The notes: generated by a model not told the origin, from the letters alone. A stretch of 64,000 nucleotides of DNA from Toxonevra muliebris (GCA_963691655.1 OY829326.1:21812878-21876877), one strand, 5' to 3'. Numbered from the stretch's first letter, positions 44,863 through 57,395 are shown. Made by a program: numbers and translations.

Positions 44863-46145
44863 TGAATGGAGTATGAATGTATAAACTCGTATTTTTTTTC
44901 GTAATTTGGACATTTATTGTGAAAAAGTGATTATAAATTTATTCTTTAAAGTATTGTCCATCGTTAGCCACAACCTTTACCCATCTTTCTGGTAGCATAC
45001 GGTTTTAGCGTCGAAAGAACTCCTCATCTTTTGAGGCTATCCACGAATCGACTCATTTTTTGAGTTCTTCGAAAGAACGGAAGTGCTGTTCAGCCAGGCC
45101 ATGTGTCATCGATCGGAACAAGTGGTAATCAGAAGGAACCATGTCTGGAGAATACGGCGGGTGGGGTAGCACTTTCCATTTCAGCGTTTCCAAGTATGTT
45201 TTTACTTGCCTTGCAACATGCGACCGAGCATTGTAGTGCTGAAGAAAAACATCGTCGTGTCTATTCTCATATTCTGGCCTCTTATCCTTTAATGCTCGGC
45301 TCAAACGCATCAATTGCAGTCGGTAGCGGTCGCTAGTGATCGTTTCATTCGGTTTCAACAGCTCATAATACACGACACCTTTCATATCCCACCAAATACA
45401 CAGCATGAGCTTGGATCCATGGATGTTCGGCTTTGCCGTTGATGTTGATGCATGTCCGGGCGATCCCCATGATTTTTTAAGCTTTGGGTTATCGTAACGT
45501 ATCCACTTTTCATCGCCAGCCACAATACGATGCAGAAAACCCTTTCTTTTCTGTCGTTCAATCAGCAGTTCACATGTGAAAAATCATCGTTCGACGTCTC
45601 TCGGCTTCAATTCGTACGGTACCCAATTTCCTTGCTTTTGAATCATTTCCAATGCTTTCAATCGTTTAGAAATGGTTGATTGATCAACTCCTAAAGATTC
45701 TGCAAGTTCTTGTTGCGTTTGACATGAATCTTCTTCGAGTAATGCCTTCAATTCTTCATCTTCGAACTTTTTCGGGCCGCCTGAACGTTCCCTGTCTTCA
45801 ATATCAAAATCACCACTTTTGAAACGGGCATACCACACCTGACATATTCTAACGTCTATAGCACAGTCAGGATAAGCTTCAGTGAGTAAACGATTTGCTT
45901 CAGTTGCGTTTTTCTTTAAATGGAAGAAGCAAACTAAAACTTCCCGCAAATGTTGTTTTGTTGGCACGAAATTCGACATTTTCAGCTATAGTAAAACACT
46001 TTTGTAAAATTATGAAAATTATTTATAATTCTTATAGAATTTTTGGCGCTCTTCGAGATAGAATAGCTGTCAATGTCAAAAAAATGGCGCGTATGATAAA
46101 TATGCAGTTAGTCACAATTACGAGTTTATACATTCATACTCCCAA
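44863..46145 (-). mobile_element. full-length mariner, 1283 bp, inactive
   Basis: TA duplications at 44861-44862 and 46146-46147. A 24-bp perfect inverted repeat (44868-44891 and 46119-46142; begins GGAGTATGAATG on the left) lies near the ends. Size and layout are those of an intact mariner copy. It encodes a 346-codon transposase frame on the minus strand that carries three stops. Confidence 0.85.
44939..45979 (-). pseudogene. mariner transposase, three in-frame stops
   Basis: Reads in one frame from ATG 45979 to the natural stop at 44939. The N-terminal helix-turn-helix part ends in the mariner hallmark WVPYELKPRDVER. Interrupting stops are TGA 45584-45586 (in place of Arg), TGA 45053-45055 (in place of Trp) and TAA 45005-45007. 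The first catalytic Asp (GDEKW) and the third (PSDYHLF) remain, but the second motif reads LQHYNARSH (codon 45233-45235), Tyr for Asp. The D,D34D family cuts and pastes at TA sites; this copy cannot make active enzyme. No frameshift, so decay is by point mutation and the copy is fairly young. Confidence 0.9.
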
Positions 46146-46147
46146 TA

Positions 46148-46839
46148 TAAAAGTAGCTTCTTAAAAGTATATAAGGATCTGTAAAGTTATAATTTCTACT
46201 AATTATAATTATTTCTTATCCAGGTAATTTTACTATTTTTAGTTGATTATCAAAACCACCGTCCAAAAAAGTATGTCTTTTAATTCAGGTGAAATACAAT
46301 ATTTTTAAATTATCTTTTAAAGTCAGTATATATGATATGTGATTACTTTTGAAAAAATTTATAAACGTATTTTTGACGAATTTTCAAAGTTGCTGTTCGA
46401 TTAATTGAACGTTGAGACGATATGGGTTAAGAGATAATAATTATCTTATAGCTTATCAGTTACCCACAACGTAAAAAAATTGCCTAAAAGTATGCAATGA
46501 ATATGGCCACGCATTACCTCAAAATGTTTCTCTTCTTATCACTTCAACCAACAACAAAAACAGCAAAAACTTAACTCTTGGATACAGAATAACAATATCA
46601 AATGGCTGATAAAAACAGCTGTTTTTCTGAAGTTGTAGTAGACAATCCCAACCACACTCACACTCCCCCACACACTAGCACACAAGCGAGCAAATTCTCA
46701 TGCTGAATGCAGTGAGAGAGTTAAAGCTGCGGTATTATTAAGAAACTCCCCAATGAGGAGACAATACGTACGTCCATTTCTACCTGTTACCAACAAATTC
46801 ATAGAGATTAAGAGCGTGCAACAGGCTAAGTTCAAACGC
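46148..46839. other. sequence before the orphan promoter
   Basis: 46340-46440 loosely resembles 29580-29690. 46640-46760 is rich in CACTCACAC and CAAGCGAGC words. No gene. Confidence 0.3.
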
Positions 46840-46871
46840 AGTTTCAGCGCGACTTGCGAGCGAACTAGTTG
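46840..46871 (+). promoter_or_regulatory. Inr/DPE-type core promoter without visible gene
   Basis: GCAGTTT (A+1 at 46840) is close to the insect initiator. AGTTG at 46867-46871 matches the downstream promoter element RGWYV at exactly +28. An A-rich leader-like stretch follows to about 47040 with a possible weak donor (AAGGTATAC at 47040). No start codon or exon follows in the window, so the gene would lie to the right of 64000 or be non-coding. Confidence 0.35.
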
Positions 46872-48263
46872 TGTATGCGGAGCAGTAAATAAATAGCATC
46901 AATATGAGATCGTGCCAAAAAAATAAAAAAGATATTTTGAATACAAAAGCAAAAAACAACAACGAAAAATAAAGAGTAGTGGAAAAGTGTAATTTTTTTT
47001 TTACTATGAAAAGCAAATGTGAAATGTTTAAAAATAATTAAGGTATACAAAAAAAAAAAAAAAAAATGTTATAAATAAATGAGCGAATGTGTTTTTGTTA
47101 ATTAATAAGCAAAAATTGCAGTTTTAGTTATTCAGATTGGAGTTCAAAAAAATAAATTTCAAATAAATACAAAAAAAAAAATAAGTGTTTAAGCGAATAC
47201 AATCGATTAAAAGAGAAAATTGTTATGAAATACCACAACGTCGAAATAAATAATAAGAGGAAGAAACAAAAACTAATTATAATAATTAAAAAAAAATCGA
47301 AAATAACTTTAATTTAACATTTTATTGATTTGCAATTAATTCAAAAAATGGAATTAATTTTTTATAAATTTATTTCAGTTTTTTTTTGCTGCTGCAGCGC
47401 ATATTATACGCTTAAAGGTGTATCTACATATTTACTACAACAACAACAAGAACTTCATTCTACCTCCTCTATAAGCTTTCTGTGATACAAATTTACTTGT
47501 CGCATCACAACCACAGGTCTAGATATTTGTTGTTGTTATTGTTGTTAATGCACATACACTGATCTCGTGTTAAATAAATAAATATATATATTTAAATGCG
47601 TTCACTTCGTTTTAGCTTCGTTTCTAATCATCGTGTATTTTTGTGTATATACATATGAACAAATGTCGGTCTCGTACACGGTTTCGAACTTGCGTTTGCG
47701 CTTGATCGCATTTTAGCTTGAAATTAAATGAACAAAAAAAAAAAAAAAACTACACCTGTCTGTTGTTGCATTTTTGTTGCGTATCTTACTAGATTTAACT
47801 ACTACCTCTCCCCATACTTTTTTTTGTAATTCTATCTACATATGTCGTTGTTTTTGTCATATAGAGTATGCGCATCTAAAAGAGTGCTCTAAGTTTCGTT
47901 GTTGTTTTTTTATTTCAAGTGTTGTTCAGAAAAAGAGTTTTGCATTTTATTATGCGGCCATCTCTCTAGATTTGACTTTTATATATTTTATTTATTGTAT
48001 TTGTGAATTTTTTTCTTGTCTAAAGTAGAAGAGCGTCTTTAGAAAAAATTTGTATGTTTTGTTGTTGTCTTAAGTCGGAGCGCATTCAAAAAGAGTATGT
48101 TTGGAAATTTGTTGTCTTTAACACCAGCGCAAGTCATAGATGTTTTGAGTCTGTTGCTGTTGTTGTGGTACTTGGAGTGAGTACTAGTGCGAGTGTGAGA
48201 GTGGCACATTCTGAACACTTTTTATAGCAGTATTTGCAGGCTTTAAAGTACATTCAACAAGCA
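46872..48263. other. A/T-rich leader-like or intronic sequence
   Basis: Alternating poly(A), poly(T), CAACAACAA and GTTGTTGTT tracts. Short frames 46780-47050 and 47774-48028 are low-complexity. Nothing supported. Confidence 0.3.
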
Positions 48264-48265
48264 TA

Positions 48266-49965
48266 CAGTTGTGTTCACAAAAATAGCAATTCGGATCTCA
48301 ATTTCAATTTATTAATAGAAAAATAATAGCAAATTAAGACAAGTCTTTACCAATACATAAAAATAAAAAAATATTAAATAAATATAAAAATTAAAACTAA
48401 AGTAATAAATAAATAAATTTGGTTATAATATATTTTATTTATTTTGTGCAAAGTAGAATTCTCTATTCAAATTGACTTTTCAATAGGACAATCATTTTAA
48501 ATGTTCAAGTTAATTTAAAAGTACTAGAGAACTCACACTTTTTCGCTAATACACTCACACTTTTCTCATTGGTAGAGAGTCACTGGAAAACAAGTTATGA
48601 ACATATTTCGATGCCAGTAATTTCTGTCAAATATTTGACGTTCCTGAAATTTATGAGAGAAAACAAAACCAAAGTAGAGCGGAACGAGCAGATTTGTTAG
48701 AAAATAAGTATTTGACATTTTGTTAGAATTAAATTGGCATGACGCCTACGTCACATAGACAATTTCTCATTTTTTTTTAATAATTAATACATATTTTCAA
48801 TTGGCATGCCGACACTGGTAGGTGTAGCCGCAGGGTTCAGGTGACATTAGAAGGACTGCTTTCAAAATAAACTCCTCTATATATATAAAGTATCTGAAGG
48901 TAGCATGTTAGAAATATCCTGTAGAAAGTTTAATGTTTAATTTTTAACGCTTTCATTGCATTTTTTTGATTGGGCTCGCCTGAACACTTTTATGCTGAAC
49001 TCACGATTACTTGAGACTTCTGCAACTTACAGCACAAATCTTCACACCTCTGCGTATCTTTTTTCGTCCCTATAAACAAGTTAAATTTGGATGTGAATTC
49101 TCATTTTCTGAAAACAATCCAAAAAATGTAATGCACATGAAATTATTATTTCAATATAAAGTAATGTTCAATATTATAGCGCACTTAGTACTCACTATGT
49201 TCAAAGCTAAATAACTTTGGCATAAATCCAGAGAAATCCATAAGGTCTTTTTTATTGTGAAACTCCATTTTATTTTATAATAGTTTGAGAAATAAAAATG
49301 ATCACAATAATACAAAAAATATCAAATTTTATTCGAAAGACTTTCGGATTTAGTGTGCCAAAATTATAGCGCACTTGAACTAATTAATTAGTAATATTTT
49401 ATTTGGAGCATCAAATTTAGTTTTAGTTTAGTTCTAGAAAGGTTACCTCTGCATTTGTTAACACATCAATACATAAATTTCTGAAATGTGTTGTAAATTT
49501 CTTAACAAATATCTGATTCTAGGGATCCCTACTAATATTCAGTTAAATTGGAGGATATCTTTCTTTTAATTGCAACATTAAGACCATAGTTATAATTGTA
49601 CTGTTTTCTATAGTTATTCCCTTTACGCTGAAGCCACCCCCAAATGTTTTCCGTAATGCTTGATTCGTGCAACTATGGAAACCAAGGCAAAATTTGAGAA
49701 TTGTGGTTTAGTATATCCGACTTAGCAATTCATGATGCATGATTCGGGTTATCATGCTGATTAAGATAGAGATAGATAGAGATAGAATAAAATAGAGTTC
49801 CACAATAAAAAGACCCCATGGATTTCTCTGCATTCATGCTTTGAATATAGTGAGTACTAAGTGCGCTATAATATTGAACAGTACTTTAGGTCTCAATTAT
49901 CGTTTTTTCACAGCATTGTTTGAAATTTTTGTTTTATGCCACTGCTATTTTCATGAACACAACTG
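48266..49965 (-). mobile_element. 1.7-kb Tc1-like transposon remnant
   Basis: Ends CAGTTGTGTTCA on both sides (inverted, with AAAATAGCA continuing inward), TA on each side (48264-48265 and 49966-49967). CAGT ends and TA target are typical of Tc1. Internally a second pair of inverted arms of about 100 bp (49157-49265 and 49797-49893; both start AAAGTANTGTTCAATATTATAGCGCAC-like) suggests rearrangement or a nested relic. ATTATAGCGCACTT occurs a third time near 49362. Confidence 0.7.
49532..49761 (-). pseudogene. Tc1-like transposase C-terminus
   Basis: Minus-strand reading gives NQHDNPNHAS, ILPWFP, then SITENIWGWLQRKGNN and a stop at 49532. This matches the Tc1 order QQDNDPKH...LPWPSQSPDLNPIEN(I/L)WG. 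The second Asp (HDN) and the final Glu (ITEN) of the DDE triad can still be read, but stops interrupt (after HAS and after PWFP) and a TATC/GATA microsatellite has expanded just upstream. Non-functional. Confidence 0.75.
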
Positions 49966-49967
49966 TA

Positions 49968-51400
49968 TGTATGAATGTGCAATAGATCATACGCATTTGG
50001 TGTAAGCTAAACAATTATTAGTACCTATTTCTATATATATTTATGTATCTATCTAATTAACTAATTACTCCGAGATATACATACATATGTATGTATTATT
50101 TTTTTCAATTAATTTTAATATTTTGCATGCAGGCGCCTGTTGTTTTTAAATAAAATGATTAAATAATTAATCAACCAGGCATCTCATCGTAATGAAAAAT
50201 AGTAAAGGTAACTTTAGGTTCTGTAAGTTTTTCCTCTTTTCAACTTGAAATGAGTGGGTCTAGTCATTGACTAATTACAGCTCAATTATTCAGATTTGGC
50301 TAAATAAATGTAGTATCTCAACTCACTTTAGTTGGATTAATAACAATAGACTTACAAATAAATAATTTTTCCTTTTCCTGATAATTAATTTTTATTTCCA
50401 ATCCTTTATTTTGAGTCACATTTGTTTGATATCTGTAAGTTTCAAACAATATTGTTTACTCTATTTTATACTTACTCTGTTTTATAAATATACGTTAGTA
50501 TGAAGATACTAGTCAAGTGTTTAAACTAACAAGAATGACTCATTTCAGTAAATATTTTTCCAAGAAAATAATTTTTATATATCTTGTCTTATTTTAAGTG
50601 ATGTAGCAATAAACCACTTTTTATAATTCTGAATCAATATTTGCAATTACTCTGGTTGTGACTTTAAGCTTTCAATTTCAATACTTATATTTTTTTGCAA
50701 GCTTTTTTTCACTGTTGGTTTTGTGAGAGAACAAAGTTTCGCTTCTTAATAAAGTTGAGATTTATGATAATCAATACATGATTCAAGATTGAGGCATTTA
50801 GAAGGTATGTTAGACTGAACTTCCTAGTTTTGGCGAAGTAAAAGCATATCTAGCTTTAAATTTAAGTATTCGCATATGTTTTAGTCCAGTAGCCCAGAAA
50901 GAACCACATATTTGTACCCATTCAAGTTTTCAAATCAGATTTTAACTACAAAAATTGCATTATGGTAACGGTGATTATCAAATAACTACATTGCAGTTAT
51001 GAAAACAATTACATTTGTTACCTAATAATTAATTTAAAGTGGTTACTCTATATATAAAACCTTGCACTCGTAGTATAATAAAAATTATTTAATGACTGTA
51101 GTAAAGTTTTAATTGTACCAAACAAAAAAGCAGAAATATTTTTAATCTTATTTTCGCGCATCTCTCGCTCAAATTTAACATCAGTTTAATTGCAGTTATT
51201 TTTCTTGTCAACAAATTTATTATTTTACCGCATACTAATCGCTAATAAAAACAACCCACACTTGCCACACTTTCAGCTTCCATAATAAAATCTTTCCAAA
51301 TATTTATAGTACATACATATGCTACAGTAGCGAGCAAAAGTTAATGAATTTTTTGAGGCAATTATTTGAAATTTAATTTTAGTATATAAATAACCCAGGC
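49968..51400. other. no gene or element recognised
   Basis: AT-rich. No repeat ends or coding that I can support. Confidence 0.4.
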
Positions 51401-52670
51401 ATAGCCGGGTTTCCATGTCAGAAATGCGCCCAAACCGAATCAAGTTTCGCATAGACCCATTTGAAGCACTTGATTTAAGAATGATTTTGCAAAATTTTCA
51501 GACCATTATCTGTAATTTTTAACGAGCAATGGCGTATTTTGTAAATTTCGTTTTTCGCATTTTTCAGCTTAACTAGTCATAAGAAAAATCTAAAAATATT
51601 CACAGTGATTTTTTAGTTTTGGAAATACATTTGAAATTTTTCCGCAAATTTTCTAAAGCGAAATTCGCGATGAAAAAATTGCGAAACATTTTACATGCGA
51701 TTTTTTCATAATTAAAATGGGTTTACTACTCTGAATTTTCTTATGTAAACTTTTGTCTTATGTGCGAGATTTTACAACGGTTTTATAGTAATTTAGGGTC
51801 GCTAATCACTACAGTTTTTCTCTTTCGAATACTCATACTCCAATTTTTTCAGATTTTTGGAAGGTGTTCTTAACAATTTTGCTTCAGACATCAAATTCGT
51901 ATCTGTTGAAATAAAGAAATTTCTTAATAGACCCTGTAGACCCAATTTTTCCGGCTTCAGGGTCCATATTTTGGGTGAGATGATGGAGAACTGTAATGAT
52001 TAGTGACCCTAAATTACTATAAGACCGTTGTAAAATCTCGCACATAAGACACTTCCACTGCGTAACGAATGTGATATACCATAACTAAACTAGGTGGTAA
52101 AAAAAATTTTTGAGTTTTCATAAAAAAAAAATTTGGAAAAAAAATTGTTAAAAAAAAATTCTGCAAAAATAGCAAATAGTTGATAGTTAATAGCTGTAAT
52201 TGATTTTTTTCATGGCCTTATGGCCTTTCATATGAAAAGCCAATTTCGGTTTTTAATTTTTTTGACCCCCGTCCACACCTTGCAAAAATCTGACAAAATT
52301 GGAGTATGAGTAATGGGAAGCGACTTATTTACATAAGAAAAATCAGAGAAGTAAACCCATTTTTAGTATGAAAAAATCTCATGTAAAAAGTTTCGAGATT
52401 TTTTTCATCGCGAATTTCGCGTTTGAAAATTCCCGAAAAAATATGTCTCTAAAAACAAAAAAACACTGTGATTTTTTTCAGATTTTTCCTATGACTAGTT
52501 AAGCTGAAAAACGCGAAAAATAAAATTTACACAATCCGCCATTCCTCATTAAAAATTGCAGATAATGGTCTGAAAATGTTGCCAAATCATTCTTAAATTA
52601 AGTGCTTCAAACGGATCCATGCGAAACTTGATTTGGTTTGGGGGCATTTCTGACATGGAAACCTGGCTAT
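51401..52670. mobile_element. 1.27-kb giant foldback element with nested inverted repeat
   Basis: 26-bp ends (51401-51426 and 52645-52670; ATAGCC(G/A)GGTTTCCATGT) match with one mismatch. Complementarity then continues, with gaps, for about 350 bp on each side (for example AACTAGTCATAAGAAAAATC with its mate near 52480-52505). Inside, a second inverted pair (51765-51829 and 51990-52050, TTATGTGCGAGATTTTACAA) encloses the centre. No coding frame. Either one element with two-tier arms or one foldback inside another. Confidence 0.7.
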
Positions 52671-54008
52671 CCCCTTTATCAGCGAAGAGTGCATTCAAAA
52701 ATATATCATTATATTCTAGATTAATCGAGCTTTATGGACAGATCAACTCCGTGGAGTTAACTAAAATTACAATTTTATAGTTCACATTATTAAGGTTACA
52801 TACATATCTTAGTTTTCATCTAAGTAAACTAGATTTGTGGGAACTAGATTTTTGGGTCACCAAGTTCGAGAATCATGAACTGGTCCAACTTTTGGCGTAT
52901 TGTCAAATTGATTTTTAATAGAAAAAAGACGGACTGTTAAAGCGAATTCTTCCAGGGTATTTTAACATGAGAGATATTGTTTTACTCACAACTGCATACT
53001 GGTTTTAAAAAATGGAGTTAATCTTATCAATTTTAGTCTCATTTGAAATTCCTCTTTAATATAATGTATGACAAATTTACACTTCCGGATAAATATATTT
53101 TTGTACGTTTATATTTATTTTTATTTTTTTACTGCTACCACCTACTATATAAGTATGTCAGCATAATGTAGGTCAAACTGACTGCGACATTAAAATGATG
53201 TTAATAAATTTTTCAAATATTTAAAAAAAATATATATATTTTTGTTGACATTTTAGTTTAGATATACCAAAAATTTGTTTATTTAATGTTTCACAAAAAT
53301 GAATATAGATGACTGCTAACTTCGGTTTTATAAAATATTGTGCAATAATGTTGTTTGAGTAAATAATTTAACAATATTTGGGGTAACTACCCGGGGCTAG
53401 GGAAATTTTTTATATTTCCTCTAATATCAAACTCATGGTGTTAATTTGTTATTAAATACTAATCAAAAATTCGGAAATCACTATCACCCGAAATAAATTT
53501 AGAAAATTTCCCGAAAAAGCATGACTCACATTTAAATAAGATGAAATGATGTTGCCAAATGTAATGACATGACAAGGGCAAGTTCTATCCGTACTTATCA
53601 AAACTATAAGATTGGACCGAAACTAAAAACCTTACCAGCTAGTTGTTTCGACTATTTCATGTTTGCTGGTTATTGGAATTTAACTTATCCATAATTTTGT
53701 TGGGAAAATTCTTTCGCTTGTAAGAGCTATTATTTTTGCCAACAAATGCAGCCAACTCAGTGCAATGCACATCTTGTCAAATTAAACTTGTATATCTCAT
53801 TTAAAATAATAATCAGGTTTTAAAGCGAAAGATTATAATATGTTGTTTTCGAAAAAAATATATCAATTTCTCCCAAGTAAATTCATAAATTTGGCCAAAA
53901 TTACCGGTTTTTTATTATTTAAAACAAATTTACACCAAAACCTTAGTATCAATATCACACTGGGAAAATATATTTCGCTTTTCACTACTTTTATTGGCAG
54001 TGTGAGTA
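52671..54008. other. no gene or element recognised
   Basis: AT-rich. The two overlapping frames at 53840-54060 have no recognisable domain. Confidence 0.4.
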
Positions 54009-55020
54009 AGGTTCCATTACCACTAAACGTTATATAGTGGGTCTCAAATTTCATTACCACTAAACATGTAGTGGTAGTGGAAATATAAATTAACTACCAA
54101 TAAACCTCTAATGACAGTGGAAATAAAATCCCATTACCACTAAACCTTAAGTGGTAGAGGAATTTAAATCCCACTGTCACTAAACATTTTGTTTTTAGTG
54201 AAAATCATATTCTAATACCTAATTTGGCCAATTAATGGAAGTCGAAATTGAATTGCACCAAGTTAAACTCGTATAGTATAGATTACCGTCCCAAAGCCTA
54301 GCATAAATTGTTACTGATTTTGAGTTTAATAAACCTCTCTCTTGTCTAAACCCTTTAAACTCAAAGTCCAATCTATAAAAATATGAAATAATGTTACTGT
54401 TTTTTCCTTTTTTTTTTTTTTGTAATATAGAAGCCGTTCATTTATTCAAACATTTATTTTTTTATATTTCTACAATTTTACTTCAAAAGGTAGCAAAAAT
54501 TGCAGTTTTTTCGTTTTCAATTTGTTGTCAAAAATAATAATTAAAAAAGTAATAAGTAAAATGAAAAAAATTCGTTCATTTTATGTTGTATACGTTTTTT
54601 GGTAACTAAAAAGTTCTTATACTTTAATAAAATGAGTTCAAAAAGTGTCGATTTTGATAGCAATGACACCATCGTAGATCGTTTAGTGCTACCACTTCTT
54701 AGTTCTTATTTCTACTACTACTAAGCATTTAGTGGTAATGGTATTTTATTTCCACTACCACTAAAAGTTTAGTGGTTGTTGGTTCTTATTTCCACTACCA
54801 CTAAAAGTTTAGTGGTAGTGGGAATAAAGTTCCATTACCACTAACCCTTTATTCCCACTACCACTAAAGGTTTAGTGGAAGTTGATTTTTATTTCCACTA
54901 CCACTAAATGATTATTCCCACTACCACTCAAGATTTAGTGACAATGATATTTGACTTCCAGTAACACTAAAGATTTAGTGGGAGGGAAAACTATAGTGCA
55001 GTCAAAATTTAGTGACTAAA
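54009..55020. mobile_element. foldback-like element with palindromic minisatellite arms
   Basis: Left arm 54009-54205 and right arm 54680-55020 are built from CCACTACCACTAAA and its complement TTTAGTGGTAGTGG, alternating about every 40-55 bp. About 475 bp of unique sequence separates them. Because each unit is itself palindromic, the two arms pair with each other and internally. Layout resembles Drosophila FB elements, whose arms are also made of short repeats (family knowledge; homology not shown). No target duplication identified. Confidence 0.55.
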
Positions 55021-57173
55021 TCCCTAGTCTGCCATATATCTATGAAATTCACCCTCCTTCTCAGTACTGTGTAATTATAAAACAAAATTTACAAAAATTT
55101 GCAAATCATCCGCTAAACTAGCATCCGTAACATCACTAGTTTTCCCCTATCTCAGAAAAAGTGTGTTCCTAGTTTGTTAGTTCTGGTCAGAGCGGTAAAT
55201 TTACAAAAAAAATGTTTACACATTACTCTTGCTGAAAACTATACAGAAGTTAGTCTACATTTTTATTCACTTTTTATAACTAATGTTAAATAATTCACGA
55301 ATAGCATTTATATTGCCTTTCTAAGAAAGATTTATTTTCAGAAATTTGCTTGCCAGAAAGTTAATTAGTGTTAGAAATATCATTTCTTTTAGTTGGGTTT
55401 ATAAATAAGTTATTGATAGATCTAAAGCAAGCTACGACACTATTAATTTCATATATTTATTTTTTCTGGTTGGCAGCTTCAAATAAATATTAGTTGGATA
55501 AACAAGTTATTTCTCTTTGTTATACTATAAATTCAATGAATTTTGCATTCATTGTGGTTTTTACAAAAATATTTGAATTTTTTATTCCAAGAACAGCTAA
55601 AAAAAAAAAGTTTAAAGGGCGCACGTGACATCTTATATCTGAAAATTTCGCAAATTATTTATTGAAAAATAACAAAAAAAAGAAGGGAAAGATTTTTATA
55701 ACTTCCTTAATATAGAAAATAAATAATACAAAAAACCAAAAATAAAAGAGGTTGGTCGTTGCTCAAATTAAACTGAAACGTGAAACTTCTGATAATAACA
55801 AGTAATTTCGTAAAATTAGAGTTGCATCATTCGAGAATCATGTTCAAAAAAAACCTCAAGGCAATGAAGGCGACAAAACAATTTATAAGAATTCTTATGA
55901 ATTACACAATTCTCAATGAATTAAGTAATGATGAATTGTAATTTAGCACTTTTTTCTTGTAACAAACAACTATTCAAATTTCAATTGTAATTCAAATCGA
56001 ACGCAACAACATTAAAAATACCGCGCAATTATTTTTATTATTTGTTTTTTTTTTTTTTAAATGCTAATACTAATAAGCAAAATGTTTTAATTATGTGTAA
56101 AAATAAAAATTAATAACACGAATGGAAAAAGTTTAAATAATTAGCTAAATCTTAATGCAAAATATTCATATATGAAAGTACTTAAAACAGAAGTAGTTAA
56201 TCGTTGTTAGTTGGGATTGCCTGGTACGGGGCAATTTGCATTGACAGCCTTGAAAGTGTTGTTGCTTAAATTGATTAATTAATATGGAAGCAGAAAACAG
56301 AAAATCACATTTCTAAACATGGCTAACCAAGAGACGAAAAAAAGTAAACAATGCAATAGAAAATGAAATTAATACTGCATTCGACTTTAAACACCTTTCC
56401 TCTCTATATACGTACATAAACTGAGTATCTTATTCTTTGAGTCACTACGTTTATTTACTCGCTTATTCACTCACTCACTCACACACTCACGTTCTACAAA
56501 AGAATTTGCAAAGAACGTGTTGTAATTTTGTTTTGTTCTAGCTTGCGAGTTTTACATGTGCCCCCAATTAATATGTAATTAAAAACCTGAGAATCTTGTT
56601 TTTCTGCTATTTTGATATCATGCTAATATTTTCATATTGAAGATGTGATTTCCTTAAGAATTTTTGATAACTTTTGTATTTATTTGAATGAATTCAATTT
56701 CGTAAATAAATAAACAAATATCACTTTAAGAATATTTTATATACACAAATTATTTCTCCGAACTTATAAGATCCAAGATTTATATATGTGAATAAAACTT
56801 TTGTTTCTATGCATTCAAGCAATTTGAATTTCGTTGCTATTAATTTTTTTTTTTTATGAAAACAAAAAAATTAGTTTTTTCCACTACATACGTACTTATT
56901 TCTACTTTGGTGTTAAATGTAAATATTTTCAAAACAAATTAACACTTTTTAATGGTTGCTGAAAACAGGTTTTTAAAAGTTAAAAAGTTTCTATATGTTA
57001 GATAAAATTAAAAGAAAGGGTTTCTTGATTTCATTTGAATTTGTATCATATTAAGAAAATTGCTGAACAGTTTTACTGTCCTTCAAATAATTTAAGAAAT
57101 AAATTAACATGCCATTGAAATAATGTTTAATGCAATGTGCAAGATGTTAAAAATATGAGAGAATGAGTTCAGG
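55021..57173. other. no gene recognised
   Basis: AT-rich. A CACTCACTCACTCACACAC microsatellite lies at about 56470-56490. CGTGAAACTTCTGAT at 55779-55793 resembles the recurring GAAGTGAAACTTCT word. Confidence 0.35.
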
Positions 57174-57386
57174 CGGTCGCCGTATCTTAGTGGTTAGTGT
57201 GTTGGACTACTACGCTACGCAGAGGTACCGCGGCTTAAACTTTGGAACGCTCAACAGTCAAAAATACAAATTTTTCTGCACGGCACCTCTTGGGCGGCAA
57301 TGGCAAACCTAGTCGTTCAGACTCGGCATACAACTGTAGGTCGCTCTAGGCACTCCATGGGCTGTTGTGCCATAATAGTAATAGTA
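57174..57386 (+). mobile_element. tRNA-derived SINE, 213 bp
   Basis: Head GGTCGCCGTATCTTAGTGG with A box (TTAGTGGTTAGTG) and a decayed B box (CGGCTTAAACTTTGG). The body contains GCACGGCACCTCTTGG and the core CTCGGCATACAACTGTAGG; the tail is a TAATAG repeat. A perfect 9-bp duplication GAGTTCAGG flanks it (57165-57173 and 57387-57395). A second, partial copy lies at 62785-62916. The core is shared with the SINE at 13449-13762, but the 3' tail is different. Confidence 0.8.
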
Positions 57387-57395
57387 GAGTTCAGG

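Noticed and set aside
45103..45336. Plus-strand frame of 77 codons
   Set aside because: Antisense shadow of the mariner transposase.
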